From the NCBI RefSeq assembly GCF_000988165.1, contig NW_020169297.1, positions 1 through 64,000 on the forward strand: 64,000 bases of DNA, in the 5' to 3' direction. Origin of the DNA: Vairimorpha ceranae (lineage: Eukaryota; Microsporidia; Nosematidae). Made by a program: the position numbers and the translations under genes. Of the stretch, positions 36,754 to 45,238 are shown in pieces (position 1 is the stretch's first letter; each line of letters begins with the position of its first letter). A model generated the notes under the pieces. It ran no database searches. It was not told the origin of the DNA and saw only the letters and a program-made list of their open reading frames with translations.

Positions 36754-37533
36754 ATGCCAGATTCACAAATATTAAATGTATGGAAAAGTAATCTGGAAGA
36801 AGAAATGAAAAACATTAGAAAACTTATAAATAAATACAATTATATAAGCATGGACACTGAATTCCCAGGTGTAGTAGCCAAACCTATAGGGAATTTTAAA
36901 TCACAATCATCTTTTGCTTATCAACAATTAAGATGTAATGTAGATATTCTTAAAATCATTCAATTAGGTATTTCATTATCTGATTCCGAAGGAAATAGGC
37001 CACTTCCTGTAAATACATGGCAATTTAATTTTAATTTTTCTTTAGACACTGATATGTATGCACAAGAATCCATAGATCTTCTTGCACAAGCAAAGATTGA
37101 TTTTAAAGAGCATGAAAAAAATGGAATAGAAATCGAAGAATTTGGTGAATTACTTACTACTTCTGGGATGGTTATGAATGAATATGTTGTATGGATATCT
37201 TTTCATTCTGCATATGACTTTGGATACTTAATAAAAGTATTGACTTGTAATTTATTACCAGAAAAAGAAGATGATTTTTATGATCTTCTCAAAGCTTTAT
37301 TCCCTGAATTTTACGATATAAAATTTTGCATCAAAAATTCTAAATATGGTACAAAAGGACTTCAAGAAATTTCTTCTGACATGGGTTTAAAAAGATATGG
37401 TATCCAACATCAAGCAGGAAGTGATGCACTTTTAACATCCTTAACTTTTTTTAAGGCTAAAGAAATATTGTACGAGGAAATGGATAATGATAATATTGGG
37501 AAGTTATTTGGCATAGAAATTAAACAAGATTAA
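36754..37533 (+). CDS. POP2: CCR4-NOT deadenylase Pop2/Caf1
   Basis: 259 residues, a complete DEDD nuclease. The motifs are SMDTEFPGVV (Asp34, Glu36), SFHSAYDFGYL (third acid, Asp) and HQAGSDALLT (last Asp). The N-terminus VWKSNLEEEMKNIRKLINKY and the insertion QFNFNFSLDTDMYAQESIDL match CNOT7/Pop2. GIEIEEFGELLTTSGMVM matches GI....F.ELL..SG.VL. Pop2 removes poly(A) from mRNA in the cytoplasm. The start is ATG 36754, immediately after CCC; the open frame extends 96 bases upstream into the eS4 promoter region but without conservation. The length is close to CNOT7 (285). Confidence 0.95.
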   Translation: MPDSQILNVWKSNLEEEMKNIRKLINKYNYISMDTEFPGVVAKPIGNFKSQSSFAYQQLRCNVDILKIIQLGISLSDSEGNRPLPVNTWQFNFNFSLDTDMYAQESIDLLAQAKIDFKEHEKNGIEIEEFGELLTTSGMVMNEYVVWISFHSAYDFGYLIKVLTCNLLPEKEDDFYDLLKALFPEFYDIKFCIKNSKYGTKGLQEISSDMGLKRYGIQHQAGSDALLTSLTFFKAKEILYEEMDNDNIGKLFGIEIKQD

Positions 37534-37811
37534 TTGTATGTTTCTACACAAACACAATAATATTTTATTTTTGTTATTTATGCATTGTATTTTTAAATAT
37601 AATTGTTAATTTAAGGTTTTATCAAACAAAATATAAACAAATTCCAAATAAATTGTTATTGTTTGATATATTTTATTTAAATGTTAAAAAAATTAATTAT
37701 AGTTTAATGTAAATAAACAATATTCACGATAATACATTTTTTTTCTAATTTTATTTGATTTTTTTATTTATAAAATTTATATCTAATATGTTTTTATTGC
37801 TGTATTTTCAT

Positions 37812-38321
37812 TTATAAATCCAGGTCTTCCAATGAACTTATACTTGTTTCTTCTTCTACAACAAGATTTTCTTTTTTTAGAGGTATTCCATATCGTATTT
37901 TGTATTCAACCACTTTCTTGACATATTTTTCATAATTGTTTAAGTAAAGTGACCCTGCCTCACAGTTTAGTGGATCACTAGGATTCGGATATGCAAGAAG
38001 TTGTGGTAAAAAAATTTCTACAATATTGAAAAGATCGTACATTGGTGACCAAACTTGATTAAGAACATCTAAACATATTGATCCACTGGTTTCATCGACA
38101 TTTGGATGGTATATTCGTGTTACAAATCCTATGGATGGACTTCTGTAAGGATAGTCATCAGGTATAAGAAAATGAACTTTGTATTGTGCACCTGAAAATG
38201 GTGAATCTTCTGGTCCATTAATAATTATATCGAATTCAGTATTAGTACTATTCTTAAAGTCTACATCATATTTAGCATTAAAGAGTTTTTGTAGTTCTGT
38301 TGTTATTCTTTTATTAGACAT
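37812..38321 (-). CDS. UBC8: Ubiquitin-conjugating enzyme E2, UBE2H/Ubc8 type
   Basis: 169 residues from ATG 38321. The catalytic site is GSICLDVLNQVWSPMYDL with Cys83. HPN triad is present (YHPNVDETSG). The subfamily features of UBE2H are clear: SPSIGFVTRIYHPNVDETSG, LDVLNQVWSPMYDLFNIVEI and FLPQLLAYPNPSDPLNCEA, each nearly identical to UBE2H. The C-terminus is acidic (VEEETSISSLEDLDL), also a family trait linked to ubiquitination with the GID/CTLH ligase. A TTG twelve bases earlier is in frame but is not a credible start. The C run here is only CC. Confidence 0.92.
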   Translation of the reverse strand: MSNKRITTELQKLFNAKYDVDFKNSTNTEFDIIINGPEDSPFSGAQYKVHFLIPDDYPYRSPSIGFVTRIYHPNVDETSGSICLDVLNQVWSPMYDLFNIVEIFLPQLLAYPNPSDPLNCEAGSLYLNNYEKYVKKVVEYKIRYGIPLKKENLVVEEETSISSLEDLDL

Positions 38322-38994
38322 TTGTTTATTCAAGGATAAACAATTTATATTCTAAATATTGAGTCATGTCAACATTAATTTATAAATAAAAAAGGCTTGA
38401 GAAAAGGATAGATATAACAAATTTGTATGTTAATAGTCATAATTTGAGGTAAATACTATAAAATTTAATGTATTTTACGGAAAGTAGAATAAAAATATAT
38501 AAAGAATAATCTGATAATTAAATTTACATAATAGTCAATTTGTAAAGTGAGAATTAAAAAAGTCCAAAATATCATTTCTAATATTGATTAAGCTTAATTA
38601 AAATATTTAATCTGGTCAAATTAAATGTAAAATATATCAGAGTTATACTTTTAAAAATGCAAATATTTGTAGATTTAATTTAAGAGAAAGAATTAAAAAA
38701 AATAATTGTGTCATAAAAAATCAATAATTCTTTATTCTACCAAAAATAAAAAATATGATCTTACATATCATAACGCTAAAAAAGTACTGCAAGTAAAGAA
38801 ATTACACGTCTACATTAATTAATGATAATTAAGAAATTTTAAGGGTATTTCTTTCTTTAAAAGAAATTAAATCACAAATAAAACATTAATTAAAAATAAA
38901 GTTAAAATTAATCTTTTCATTGCAATAATATAATTAAACTTGTTAACATTAGTTTGTAAAAAGTTTTATTATTAGATACTATTCTATGCTGTCA
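38322..38994. other. Intergenic region, no gene seen
   Basis: 673 bp between UBC8 and the 3' end of eIF4E. It is AT-rich throughout. No frame has both a start motif and coding bias, and no RNA structure is evident. Confidence 0.5.
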
Positions 38995-39525
38995 TTAAAA
39001 ATATGCTTTCTTCTTATTCCAAGTTTTCCTTCCTTTATTTCCATCAATACCTTTTTTATGCAGCAAAAAATAAATATTTAGATCATAACGCACAAGAACA
39101 TCCTTCCATTTAGCCATTATATCATCGTGGTATTGTTCGTTTTCAATCCATAATGATATCTTAATAAACTCATGCTTACTCATCACAACACATCCACATA
39201 TTCCAGCAGCAGTATTAGATATACAAAAGGCTACTGTCAATAGAAAAACTTCTTCAGGATTATATCCAGAAGCAGTAGGTATATCAATAACCAACCTGCC
39301 ACCATTCATGTTTCTAGGATCTTCCCACATTGGTTTTATCCCACTTTTAAAAATTTTTAGTGACAGTAGTTTATCTAACTTTTTTTCTTTTAATTCATCT
39401 GCAAAGAATTTAAATTCCTCTATTTGTGTAAATTCTCCTACATTTTTTAGATCATCTGCCCAACTTTTAACATCTGAATCTTCACTGGTATTTTGCCATA
39501 TTACCCATTTTGACTGAAGTTTCAT
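38995..39525 (-). CDS. CDC33: Translation initiation factor eIF4E
   Basis: 176 residues from ATG 39525, which has CCC three bases upstream (ACCCATAATG); a further in-frame ATG at 39546 lies beyond the motif. Conserved cap-binding features: KWVIWQNTSEDSDVKSW (Trp pair region), LKIFKSGIKPMWEDPRNMNG (family motif LF..GI.PMWED..N..GG with the cap-stacking Trp) followed by GRLVIDI. The N-terminal W.LW motif is changed to WVIW, and one canonical Trp of GGxW is Leu here (GGRLVI). It recruits mRNA to ribosomes by binding the m7G cap. The other start side faces a PI31-like gene, 91 bp away. Confidence 0.85.
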   Translation of the reverse strand: MKLQSKWVIWQNTSEDSDVKSWADDLKNVGEFTQIEEFKFFADELKEKKLDKLLSLKIFKSGIKPMWEDPRNMNGGRLVIDIPTASGYNPEEVFLLTVAFCISNTAAGICGCVVMSKHEFIKISLWIENEQYHDDIMAKWKDVLVRYDLNIYFLLHKKGIDGNKGRKTWNKKKAYF

Positions 39526-39616
39526 TATGGGTGTAAAAAAATACATTTTAAGTTATTTACTAGAAAAATTGCATTTTTTGCATTATAAATACTAACTCTT
39601 TAGTTTTGCCCTTAAT

Positions 39617-40069
39617 ATGAATTTCGAAGAGTATATTCAAAAAATGAAACAACATTATAAAATTGTAAAAGTAGATGATAACTCATATATGTTGCATAAA
39701 GATAAGAAAACTTTACTACTTACTCCTTTAAATATGTATACAATGGATGAAATTAGTAATAAGCTTGATCTTTTATATCCTGCTGTGGAAAAAAAGCCTG
39801 TAGAATTTGCTAAAAATAAAGGCGAATGTTCTAAAAAAATAGGCAGCTTTGGATATGTAGGTGAAGATGACTTGAATCCTGCAATAGGAAGAAAATTTCA
39901 TAGACAGAAACGAGGTGCTATTTTTAATCCAAAAGATTTTTTAGAAGAAGAAGAAAGTGATAAAGGAATTGATAAAACAGATATTTTCCCTCTAAAAAAT
40001 AAAAAAGATCCTGATCCAGATCACTTTAAGCCGCAAGGAGGTGATGATGATAATCCATTTTTATATTAA
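39617..40069 (+). CDS. Proteasome regulator PI31-like protein
   Basis: 150 residues. The N-terminal half is small and helical. The C-terminal half has the order found at the end of PI31 (PSMF1): VGEDDLNPAIGRKFHRQK (VG.EDL.PFG), GAIFNPKDF (GGMI.DP), then DPDPDHFKPQGGDDDNPFLY (GPNPDHLPPPGYDDM..L). In PI31 this flexible proline-rich tail enters the 20S chamber or binds its pockets. Here the final residues are FLY, so a classical HbYX end (Tyr penultimate) is not preserved. The N-terminal FP dimerisation domain seems reduced. Support is from motif order only. ATG has CCC five bases upstream. Confidence 0.55.
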   Translation: MNFEEYIQKMKQHYKIVKVDDNSYMLHKDKKTLLLTPLNMYTMDEISNKLDLLYPAVEKKPVEFAKNKGECSKKIGSFGYVGEDDLNPAIGRKFHRQKRGAIFNPKDFLEEEESDKGIDKTDIFPLKNKKDPDPDHFKPQGGDDDNPFLY

Positions 40070-40437
40070 ATCTTGTATTTATTTTTGTTAAATTATAAAA
40101 TAAACTTTTTTGATTTTTTATCAATTTATGCTAACTTTCTTTTTTTTGTTCCCACTTTTTATTTTAAATTTATGCTTATTTTTTACTTCCAATTTATTTT
40201 ATCTTTCGCAGTTTAATGGCATAAAATTTTATATTAATTTTTAAATTGGAGAAGTTGCTGTATTTTTATTTTTGTATAATGCAAAAATAAAATCTTGTTT
40301 ATCTATTTTACTTTATTCTCAAGTTTAAATTAAATCATTACAATCAAAATATTTTACCATCCCTGTGATATTTTTACAACCAAATAAGCCATTTTGATAA
40401 ATTTCTCTTTTTATCATTTTTAGTCTTTACCCTTGCA
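40070..40437. other. Intergenic region, no gene seen
   Basis: 368 bp between the PI31-like gene and the GYF-like gene on the same strand. It is pyrimidine-rich on the plus strand with several CCC or TTTCCC phrases, but no ATG with a usable frame follows them until the CCC at 40430-40432 that serves the next gene. Confidence 0.5.
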
Positions 40438-41199
40438 ATGAAAGATCTTCACAAAATACTTACTGTTAAATCTCTTAAACCGAAAATATGGAATCCTAAT
40501 TTGCATATTATGAATGAAGAACCTCATACAATTAAGACCTTAACACCTTTTACTCCCGATGAAAAGTTTTTAGTATTCAAGAGAAAAATTATTGCTCCAC
40601 TTTTACGATCACAGAAAAATAAAAATACATTAACATCTCAAAAAGAGGATAGATGGCTAGTAAAAACAAGTAATAATGATATATTGGGACCTTATACAAA
40701 ATCAGAGATGAAGCAGTTTATTGATAATAATAAATTTACAGATGCATACATGAAGCGAGATTATGACAAAGATTTTGTAGATTTCCAGATTTTATGCTCT
40801 ATTCCTGATTTTCTTGAATCAGAAAAAACTGATGAATTTTTTAAAGAAATAAACGATAAATTAGAAAATTTACAAATTGAAGATAAACCATCTTCTATGC
40901 AAAATAATACAGAAAATAATACGTTTTTAGTAAAAGAGAGGACAAGATTTTGCAAATGCACAGAATTTTTACTTCTTAAAAAAATTAATATTAACATCGA
41001 TTTATTAATAAAAAAATTATACGGTAAGAACAGGGAGACAGCAGTAAATCTTGTAGGATTTTTAACTAATCTAAAAATTGAAGATTGTGAAAAACTTGTT
41101 AATTTGATAATTCTTGAGTCAAAAAACAGTGTAATTGCAGATGATAATGGGTTTATTAAAACACATAAGAAAAATTCAAAGAAGCAATATAAGTATTAA
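40438..41199 (+). CDS. GYF-domain-like protein
   Basis: 253 residues. Residues about 78-122 read DRWLVKTSNNDILGPYTKSE, then MKQFIDNNKFTDAYMKRDYD. This follows the GYF layout: W.Y.D..G..QGPF....M..W...G.F...L.V.R. The GYF core tryptophan and GPY are kept; the second GYF glycine is replaced by asparagine/lysine. GYF proteins bind proline-rich peptides and act in splicing or mRNA repression (Smy2, GIGYF, CD2BP2). The C-terminal 90 residues are helical with a cysteine pair (FCKCTEF), and the tail is basic. ATG has CCC five bases upstream. The call is tentative. Confidence 0.45.
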   Translation: MKDLHKILTVKSLKPKIWNPNLHIMNEEPHTIKTLTPFTPDEKFLVFKRKIIAPLLRSQKNKNTLTSQKEDRWLVKTSNNDILGPYTKSEMKQFIDNNKFTDAYMKRDYDKDFVDFQILCSIPDFLESEKTDEFFKEINDKLENLQIEDKPSSMQNNTENNTFLVKERTRFCKCTEFLLLKKININIDLLIKKLYGKNRETAVNLVGFLTNLKIEDCEKLVNLIILESKNSVIADDNGFIKTHKKNSKKQYKY

Positions 41200-41644
41200 A
41201 TAAGATTATGTATTATTTTATATATCTTCTAAGGCTGTAAATCTTATTGTGTTAATATAAGTCTTTTATTTATTTTCTGATTCTTATTAATTATCTAAAA
41301 CTTACAAAGCTTTTGTTTGATAAGCACTGTGAGAAAAAGCTCCTTACGTCATGTAATAAATATAGAAAAAAAAATGACTAAAAAATCGTTAAAATAAAAC
41401 ATTATTTTAAAATATACAACATAAAGAAAGAAGAAAGTAAATATATTATCTTTAATTCATGTATGTTGTACATTTACTATTCCTACATAAATTCAAAGAT
41501 CTTCTTATTACCTTGCACAATAAGAATGCTAAATTTTAAAGCTCCAGTAATTTTATGCATTTAATTATAAGGTGTGTAAAACAGTCTTCAGTTAAAAACA
41601 TATAAAATCATACATAAAGTATTTTAATTTACATTGTTTATTTA
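41200..41644. other. Intergenic region, no gene seen
   Basis: 445 bp between the convergent ends of the GYF-like gene and the small KEN-box gene. It is AT-rich. Nothing else is visible. Confidence 0.5.
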
Positions 41645-41896
41645 TTACATTTCCCTCCCAAATCTGCTCTTTCGGTTAATAAGATCCATATTATTAAATA
41701 AAAAACCAATTTCACTTTCATCTTTTTTACTTTTAACTTCTAAATTACCTTTATGTCTGTTACGTTCAGTAAGCTCTTTAAGAACCGTATTTCTTTTCTT
41801 AATGATATTTTTAACTGGACTGTATTGTTTTACAACTGGGTTAAAATTTTCTTTATCTTCATTGCTTTCCAATGTCTCCGTGTCATAGAATCTCAT
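41645..41896 (-). CDS. Small KEN-box protein, 83 aa
   Basis: The start is set at 41896, where the minus strand reads CCCTAAATTTATG, the same phrase that precedes SmB; another ATG 21 bases upstream is possible. The protein is hydrophilic and probably disordered. Residues 14-20 are DKENFNP, a KEN box with the favoured downstream proline, and about residues 26-29 are SPVK, a CDK-type site. A basic helix follows (KKRNTVLKELTERNRHKG), and the end is basic (NRKSRFGREM). This composition is that of small cell-cycle regulators destroyed by APC/C, such as securin or sororin, but no family match can be shown. Confidence 0.5.
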   Translation of the reverse strand: MRFYDTETLESNEDKENFNPVVKQYSPVKNIIKKRNTVLKELTERNRHKGNLEVKSKKDESEIGFLFNNMDLINRKSRFGREM

Positions 41897-42678
41897 AAAT
41901 TTAGGGATAACATTCATTTTTTAAATGTTAAGCTAGGACTAAAAAAATCTTAAAGTACAAATAAGGAGATTAAATAACTTATTGGATGTTAATAAAATAA
42001 ATGTTTAATATTAACAGCATATGAAATTACTAACATTTCATTGGTTAATTAATAATTAAAGAAATGTGTAATTTGTAGATCAACATACAGGAAAATTATA
42101 AAATTAATTTAAGTTAAATATTCACGACAAATAGAAAAATAAAACTTTTGTGTCAAAATTAATAAAATGTTATTGTTTAGTTATTCAGTACAATACATTT
42201 TTTTATGATTTAAATTTATGATTTGTTGTAAATATTTTGACATAAATTAATGTTTTTTCTTACTATAAGGTTATTATAGGATCTTTCAAAGTTTACATAA
42301 ATATGCTATTTAAAAAATAAAATTTATAAAAAATTTATAAAAAATCTATTCTATATTTTTATATCGATAATTAAAGAAGTTTCTATAATAAGAATACATT
42401 ATTAATATAATATATGTAAAAGTTATATTTAATAATAATTAAGAGTCTGAGTTGCAAACAAGTAGTTAAAAAATAGCTATTTAAAAAAATTTAACGTTAT
42501 GGAAATATGGTCGACAATCTTTTATAAAATCTGCAGAATTAATTTACAGTTTATTAGAACTTCTAGGATAAATTATTTATGATAAATTCTAAAAAATATA
42601 TTTCATAGAAATGATGTCACACAACATAGAACTAAACATATAAAAAACTAATAAATATAATTAAATTCATTTTTACAA
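41897..42678. other. Intergenic region, no gene seen
   Basis: 782 bp between the KEN-box gene's start and the end of the PKA regulatory subunit. It is strongly AT-rich. A small direct repeat AAATTTATAAA occurs near 42320-42345. No gene is supported. Confidence 0.5.
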
Positions 42679-43620
42679 TCAAAAACATAACTTTCTTTGT
42701 CTAGTTTTCATAACTGTCCCTTCAATTAAAGATACACACTTAAAACTCTTTTTTACCGTATCTTTTTGCTTAACTTTCTGTTCTTTGCCATCAATAGATA
42801 TAATGCCATCTAAAGTAAAAAAGAAAATTTCATCTTCATTCACTAAAACATCACTGTCTTCCTTTAAATAATCAAAACTTAGAGTATTAATAAAGCTAAT
42901 TAACTCTTTCTCGTTTAAATCAGGGTATAAATTGTGTGATTTAATGCCTTCGAAAACAATAGTCTTATTTTTATTCCTGTCAAAGGCTCTTAATCCTAAA
43001 AACATTTTTTGTTCTATTACCCATATTTTACTTTTTACACTACTAATAACAGTAGCAGTCCTATTAATGTTATGAATTAGTGCTATCTCGCCAAATATAT
43101 CTCCTCTTTTTAATGACTTAATTTTTATATTTTTAATAAAAACTTCAAAACATCCTTCATCAACTACATACATTGTATTACCACTATCACCCTCTTTAAT
43201 CAAAGTGACGCCTGCTTCTATATCTACACACTGTATAATGTCAATTAATTTATCTTTCTGCTTAGGATTAAGAAGACCAAAGGGGATGTCGGCGACTAAA
43301 ACATTACTAAGAAATTCAAATGTCTCTTTTGTTTTTGGAAAACTAATAGAAGAAAAATCACTAGGAAATACTGTATCAGAACACACACTCGCCCTTCTGG
43401 TCTGTCTCCAATTTTTAGCATTTTCGATTTCTTGTGGTGTACGATTCTTAGAATTTTTTTCCATATGAAATTCCTCAATATGAGACAAGAGCAGGGCTTC
43501 ATCGTATTTTTTATGCTTTTCTAAATACGTTTTAAATATTATATTAAGCTCTTCTTTATTTAAATGTCGGTTATAAACTTCATTATTTTTGATAAAAAAA
43601 TTAAAAATTTCTTCGTCCAT
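42679..43620 (-). CDS. BCY1: cAMP-dependent protein kinase regulatory subunit
   Basis: 313 residues from ATG 43620, four bases after CCC. The N-terminal 45 residues fit a dimerisation/docking helix pair. The inhibitor site is RRASV (75-79) with a phosphorylatable Ser78, as in yeast Bcy1 and type II subunits. Cyclic-nucleotide domain A is complete: GDIFGEIALIHNINRTATVI (about 173-192), with Glu178 and Arg187 as the cAMP-contacting pair (FGE...R.ATV). The second domain (about 230-313) keeps the general beta-barrel pattern but has no FGE/RAATV phosphate cassette, so it probably cannot bind cAMP. Yeast Bcy1 has 416 residues. KNL1 lies 34 bp upstream on the same strand. Confidence 0.85.
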   Translation of the reverse strand: MDEEIFNFFIKNNEVYNRHLNKEELNIIFKTYLEKHKKYDEALLLSHIEEFHMEKNSKNRTPQEIENAKNWRQTRRASVCSDTVFPSDFSSISFPKTKETFEFLSNVLVADIPFGLLNPKQKDKLIDIIQCVDIEAGVTLIKEGDSGNTMYVVDEGCFEVFIKNIKIKSLKRGDIFGEIALIHNINRTATVISSVKSKIWVIEQKMFLGLRAFDRNKNKTIVFEGIKSHNLYPDLNEKELISFINTLSFDYLKEDSDVLVNEDEIFFFTLDGIISIDGKEQKVKQKDTVKKSFKCVSLIEGTVMKTRQRKLCF

Positions 43621-43654
43621 TTGCAGGGTAAAAAAATTCTTAAATAATAACAAT

Positions 43655-45172
43655 TTATTCTATGTGACCTAAAATACATCCCTTATCTTCATATAAATTA
43701 TATAAATATGATTCTCCTCGCGTCTCTATCAAGATTTCTAGTGTTGGTTTAACTTTCGATTTTATTTTGTACCTTTCAAGCTTATGAATGTTATTTACTA
43801 CTATTAAAATATACAATTCATCTTTTTCAATAAAAACATCTATAGAATTATTTATTGATAAAAGTAAAACTTCTTTATACAATTCATAGAGTGTAAATAA
43901 AAATCTCATTGTATCTAATAGTTGTATTTCAGTTTTCTGTTTTGTAATAATAACACCATATTCATGAATAATGCTTTTTATACCAGAATATTGAATATTA
44001 AGCAACTTATAAACATCCCCTATGTTTGTACTAAAATTCCTATCAAGTGAAAGCTTAAAATTTAAAAATTTAAAAACACAATAATTCTGTTTATATTCTA
44101 AAATTTCTAATCCAAAAATAGCTGTTATTTTTTCGTATTCAAATTTCGCATCGTTTAAATCATTTTCATTTACATTCACCGCTTTAAATTGTTTTTCTAA
44201 TTCATCTATTTCATTTTTTATTTTTAAATATTTAGTTTCATTGTTTTTGTCACTAATTAACTTATTATTGACATCAATTCGTAATTTTTCGTGCTCTGTA
44301 GAATATTCTTCTAAAACCTGTTCGTGACTTAAAATATCACGTCGTAATTTATCGAGGCTTTGTGTTGTAATATTATTTATATCTTGTAAATTAATATTCT
44401 GCAGTTTTTCTTCTACACTTTTTAACTCTTCCTCAAGCTCTTGCTTCTGACTTCTTATTTGTAGTAAAGCATTTTCTTTTTCATTAAATTCAGAAATCAA
44501 TTCACTCTTTACTTTTATAATAAAATCGTTAAAGTCCAGTTCTTTTTTAGCACGCAATTCATACCAACTCACAGTAGAACGATTTCTACAATCCGTTTTT
44601 AAGCTACGAAGTTTTGATTTATCTTCTTTCTCAAGCAACGTATTTTTTATGTCAAAATTCATTTCAACTTTCTTCAATTCATCACTTAATTTAATTAATT
44701 CCGTTTTTAAATCATCACTAAAGTCCTCAAAAAATTTAATCCTATGACTTAAAAAATGCTTGTAGTAAACAATGTTTCTAGGATCAACTTCTTTTTTTGA
44801 CTTACTAAGGGTTTCTCTACGTGTAGAAGAAATGACAATATCATCTAAAAAACGAATTCCATGTTCCATAAGTAATTCATTGATATTAACTTGGACCTTT
44901 TTTTGTTCTGGTACTATAGTACGAATGTACTGTGTGTCAACAAGTTCTCCAAATACTGCTGTATTGTTTGACATTAACGAATCATTTTCTTTGTCTTCTT
45001 CTTTAGCAATTTCATAAAATGATTTTCCTATTTTTGTTTGTTCACAAGTGAAATCTGCCGTAACATCATCAGTAGTAAAAGAATTAATTGTCACTTCTTT
45101 CTCATACACATTTTGTTCGGGAGCTTCTGAAGCAAACGAAACACGTCTTTGTTTTTTTTTCTTATCGTCCAT
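43655..45172 (-). CDS. SPC105: Kinetochore scaffold KNL1/Spc105/Spc7
   Basis: 505 residues. The N-terminus KKKKQRRVSFASEA contains RVSF (10-13), the PP1-docking motif of KNL1. Two MELT-like sites may follow, KEVT (25-28) and DDVT (35-38), although neither has the usual Met. A KEN sequence is at 61-63. LLMEHGIRFLDDIVISSTRR (about 100-119) is the Spc7 core entry (FL...I.FMD.....RR.T). Residues about 140-340 are coiled coil (QELEEELKSVEEKLQNINLQ), and the last 150 residues fit the tandem RWD domain that contacts Mis12. It recruits PP1 and BUB3 complexes to the outer kinetochore. It is far shorter than yeast Spc105 (917). Divergent neighbour 66 bp away. Confidence 0.75.
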   Translation of the reverse strand: MDDKKKKQRRVSFASEAPEQNVYEKEVTINSFTTDDVTADFTCEQTKIGKSFYEIAKEEDKENDSLMSNNTAVFGELVDTQYIRTIVPEQKKVQVNINELLMEHGIRFLDDIVISSTRRETLSKSKKEVDPRNIVYYKHFLSHRIKFFEDFSDDLKTELIKLSDELKKVEMNFDIKNTLLEKEDKSKLRSLKTDCRNRSTVSWYELRAKKELDFNDFIIKVKSELISEFNEKENALLQIRSQKQELEEELKSVEEKLQNINLQDINNITTQSLDKLRRDILSHEQVLEEYSTEHEKLRIDVNNKLISDKNNETKYLKIKNEIDELEKQFKAVNVNENDLNDAKFEYEKITAIFGLEILEYKQNYCVFKFLNFKLSLDRNFSTNIGDVYKLLNIQYSGIKSIIHEYGVIITKQKTEIQLLDTMRFLFTLYELYKEVLLLSINNSIDVFIEKDELYILIVVNNIHKLERYKIKSKVKPTLEILIETRGESYLYNLYEDKGCILGHIE

Positions 45173-45238
45173 TTTAATGGCCTGTAAAATTTAAAAAAAT
45201 ATAATGGCATAAATATTGCAAACAAAAAAAGGGCACTT

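Noticed and set aside
41634..41888. 84-codon plus-strand frame antisense to the KEN-box gene
   Set aside because: No ATG with a C/G run; it is the mirror of the hydrophilic minus-strand gene, which has the standard start signal.
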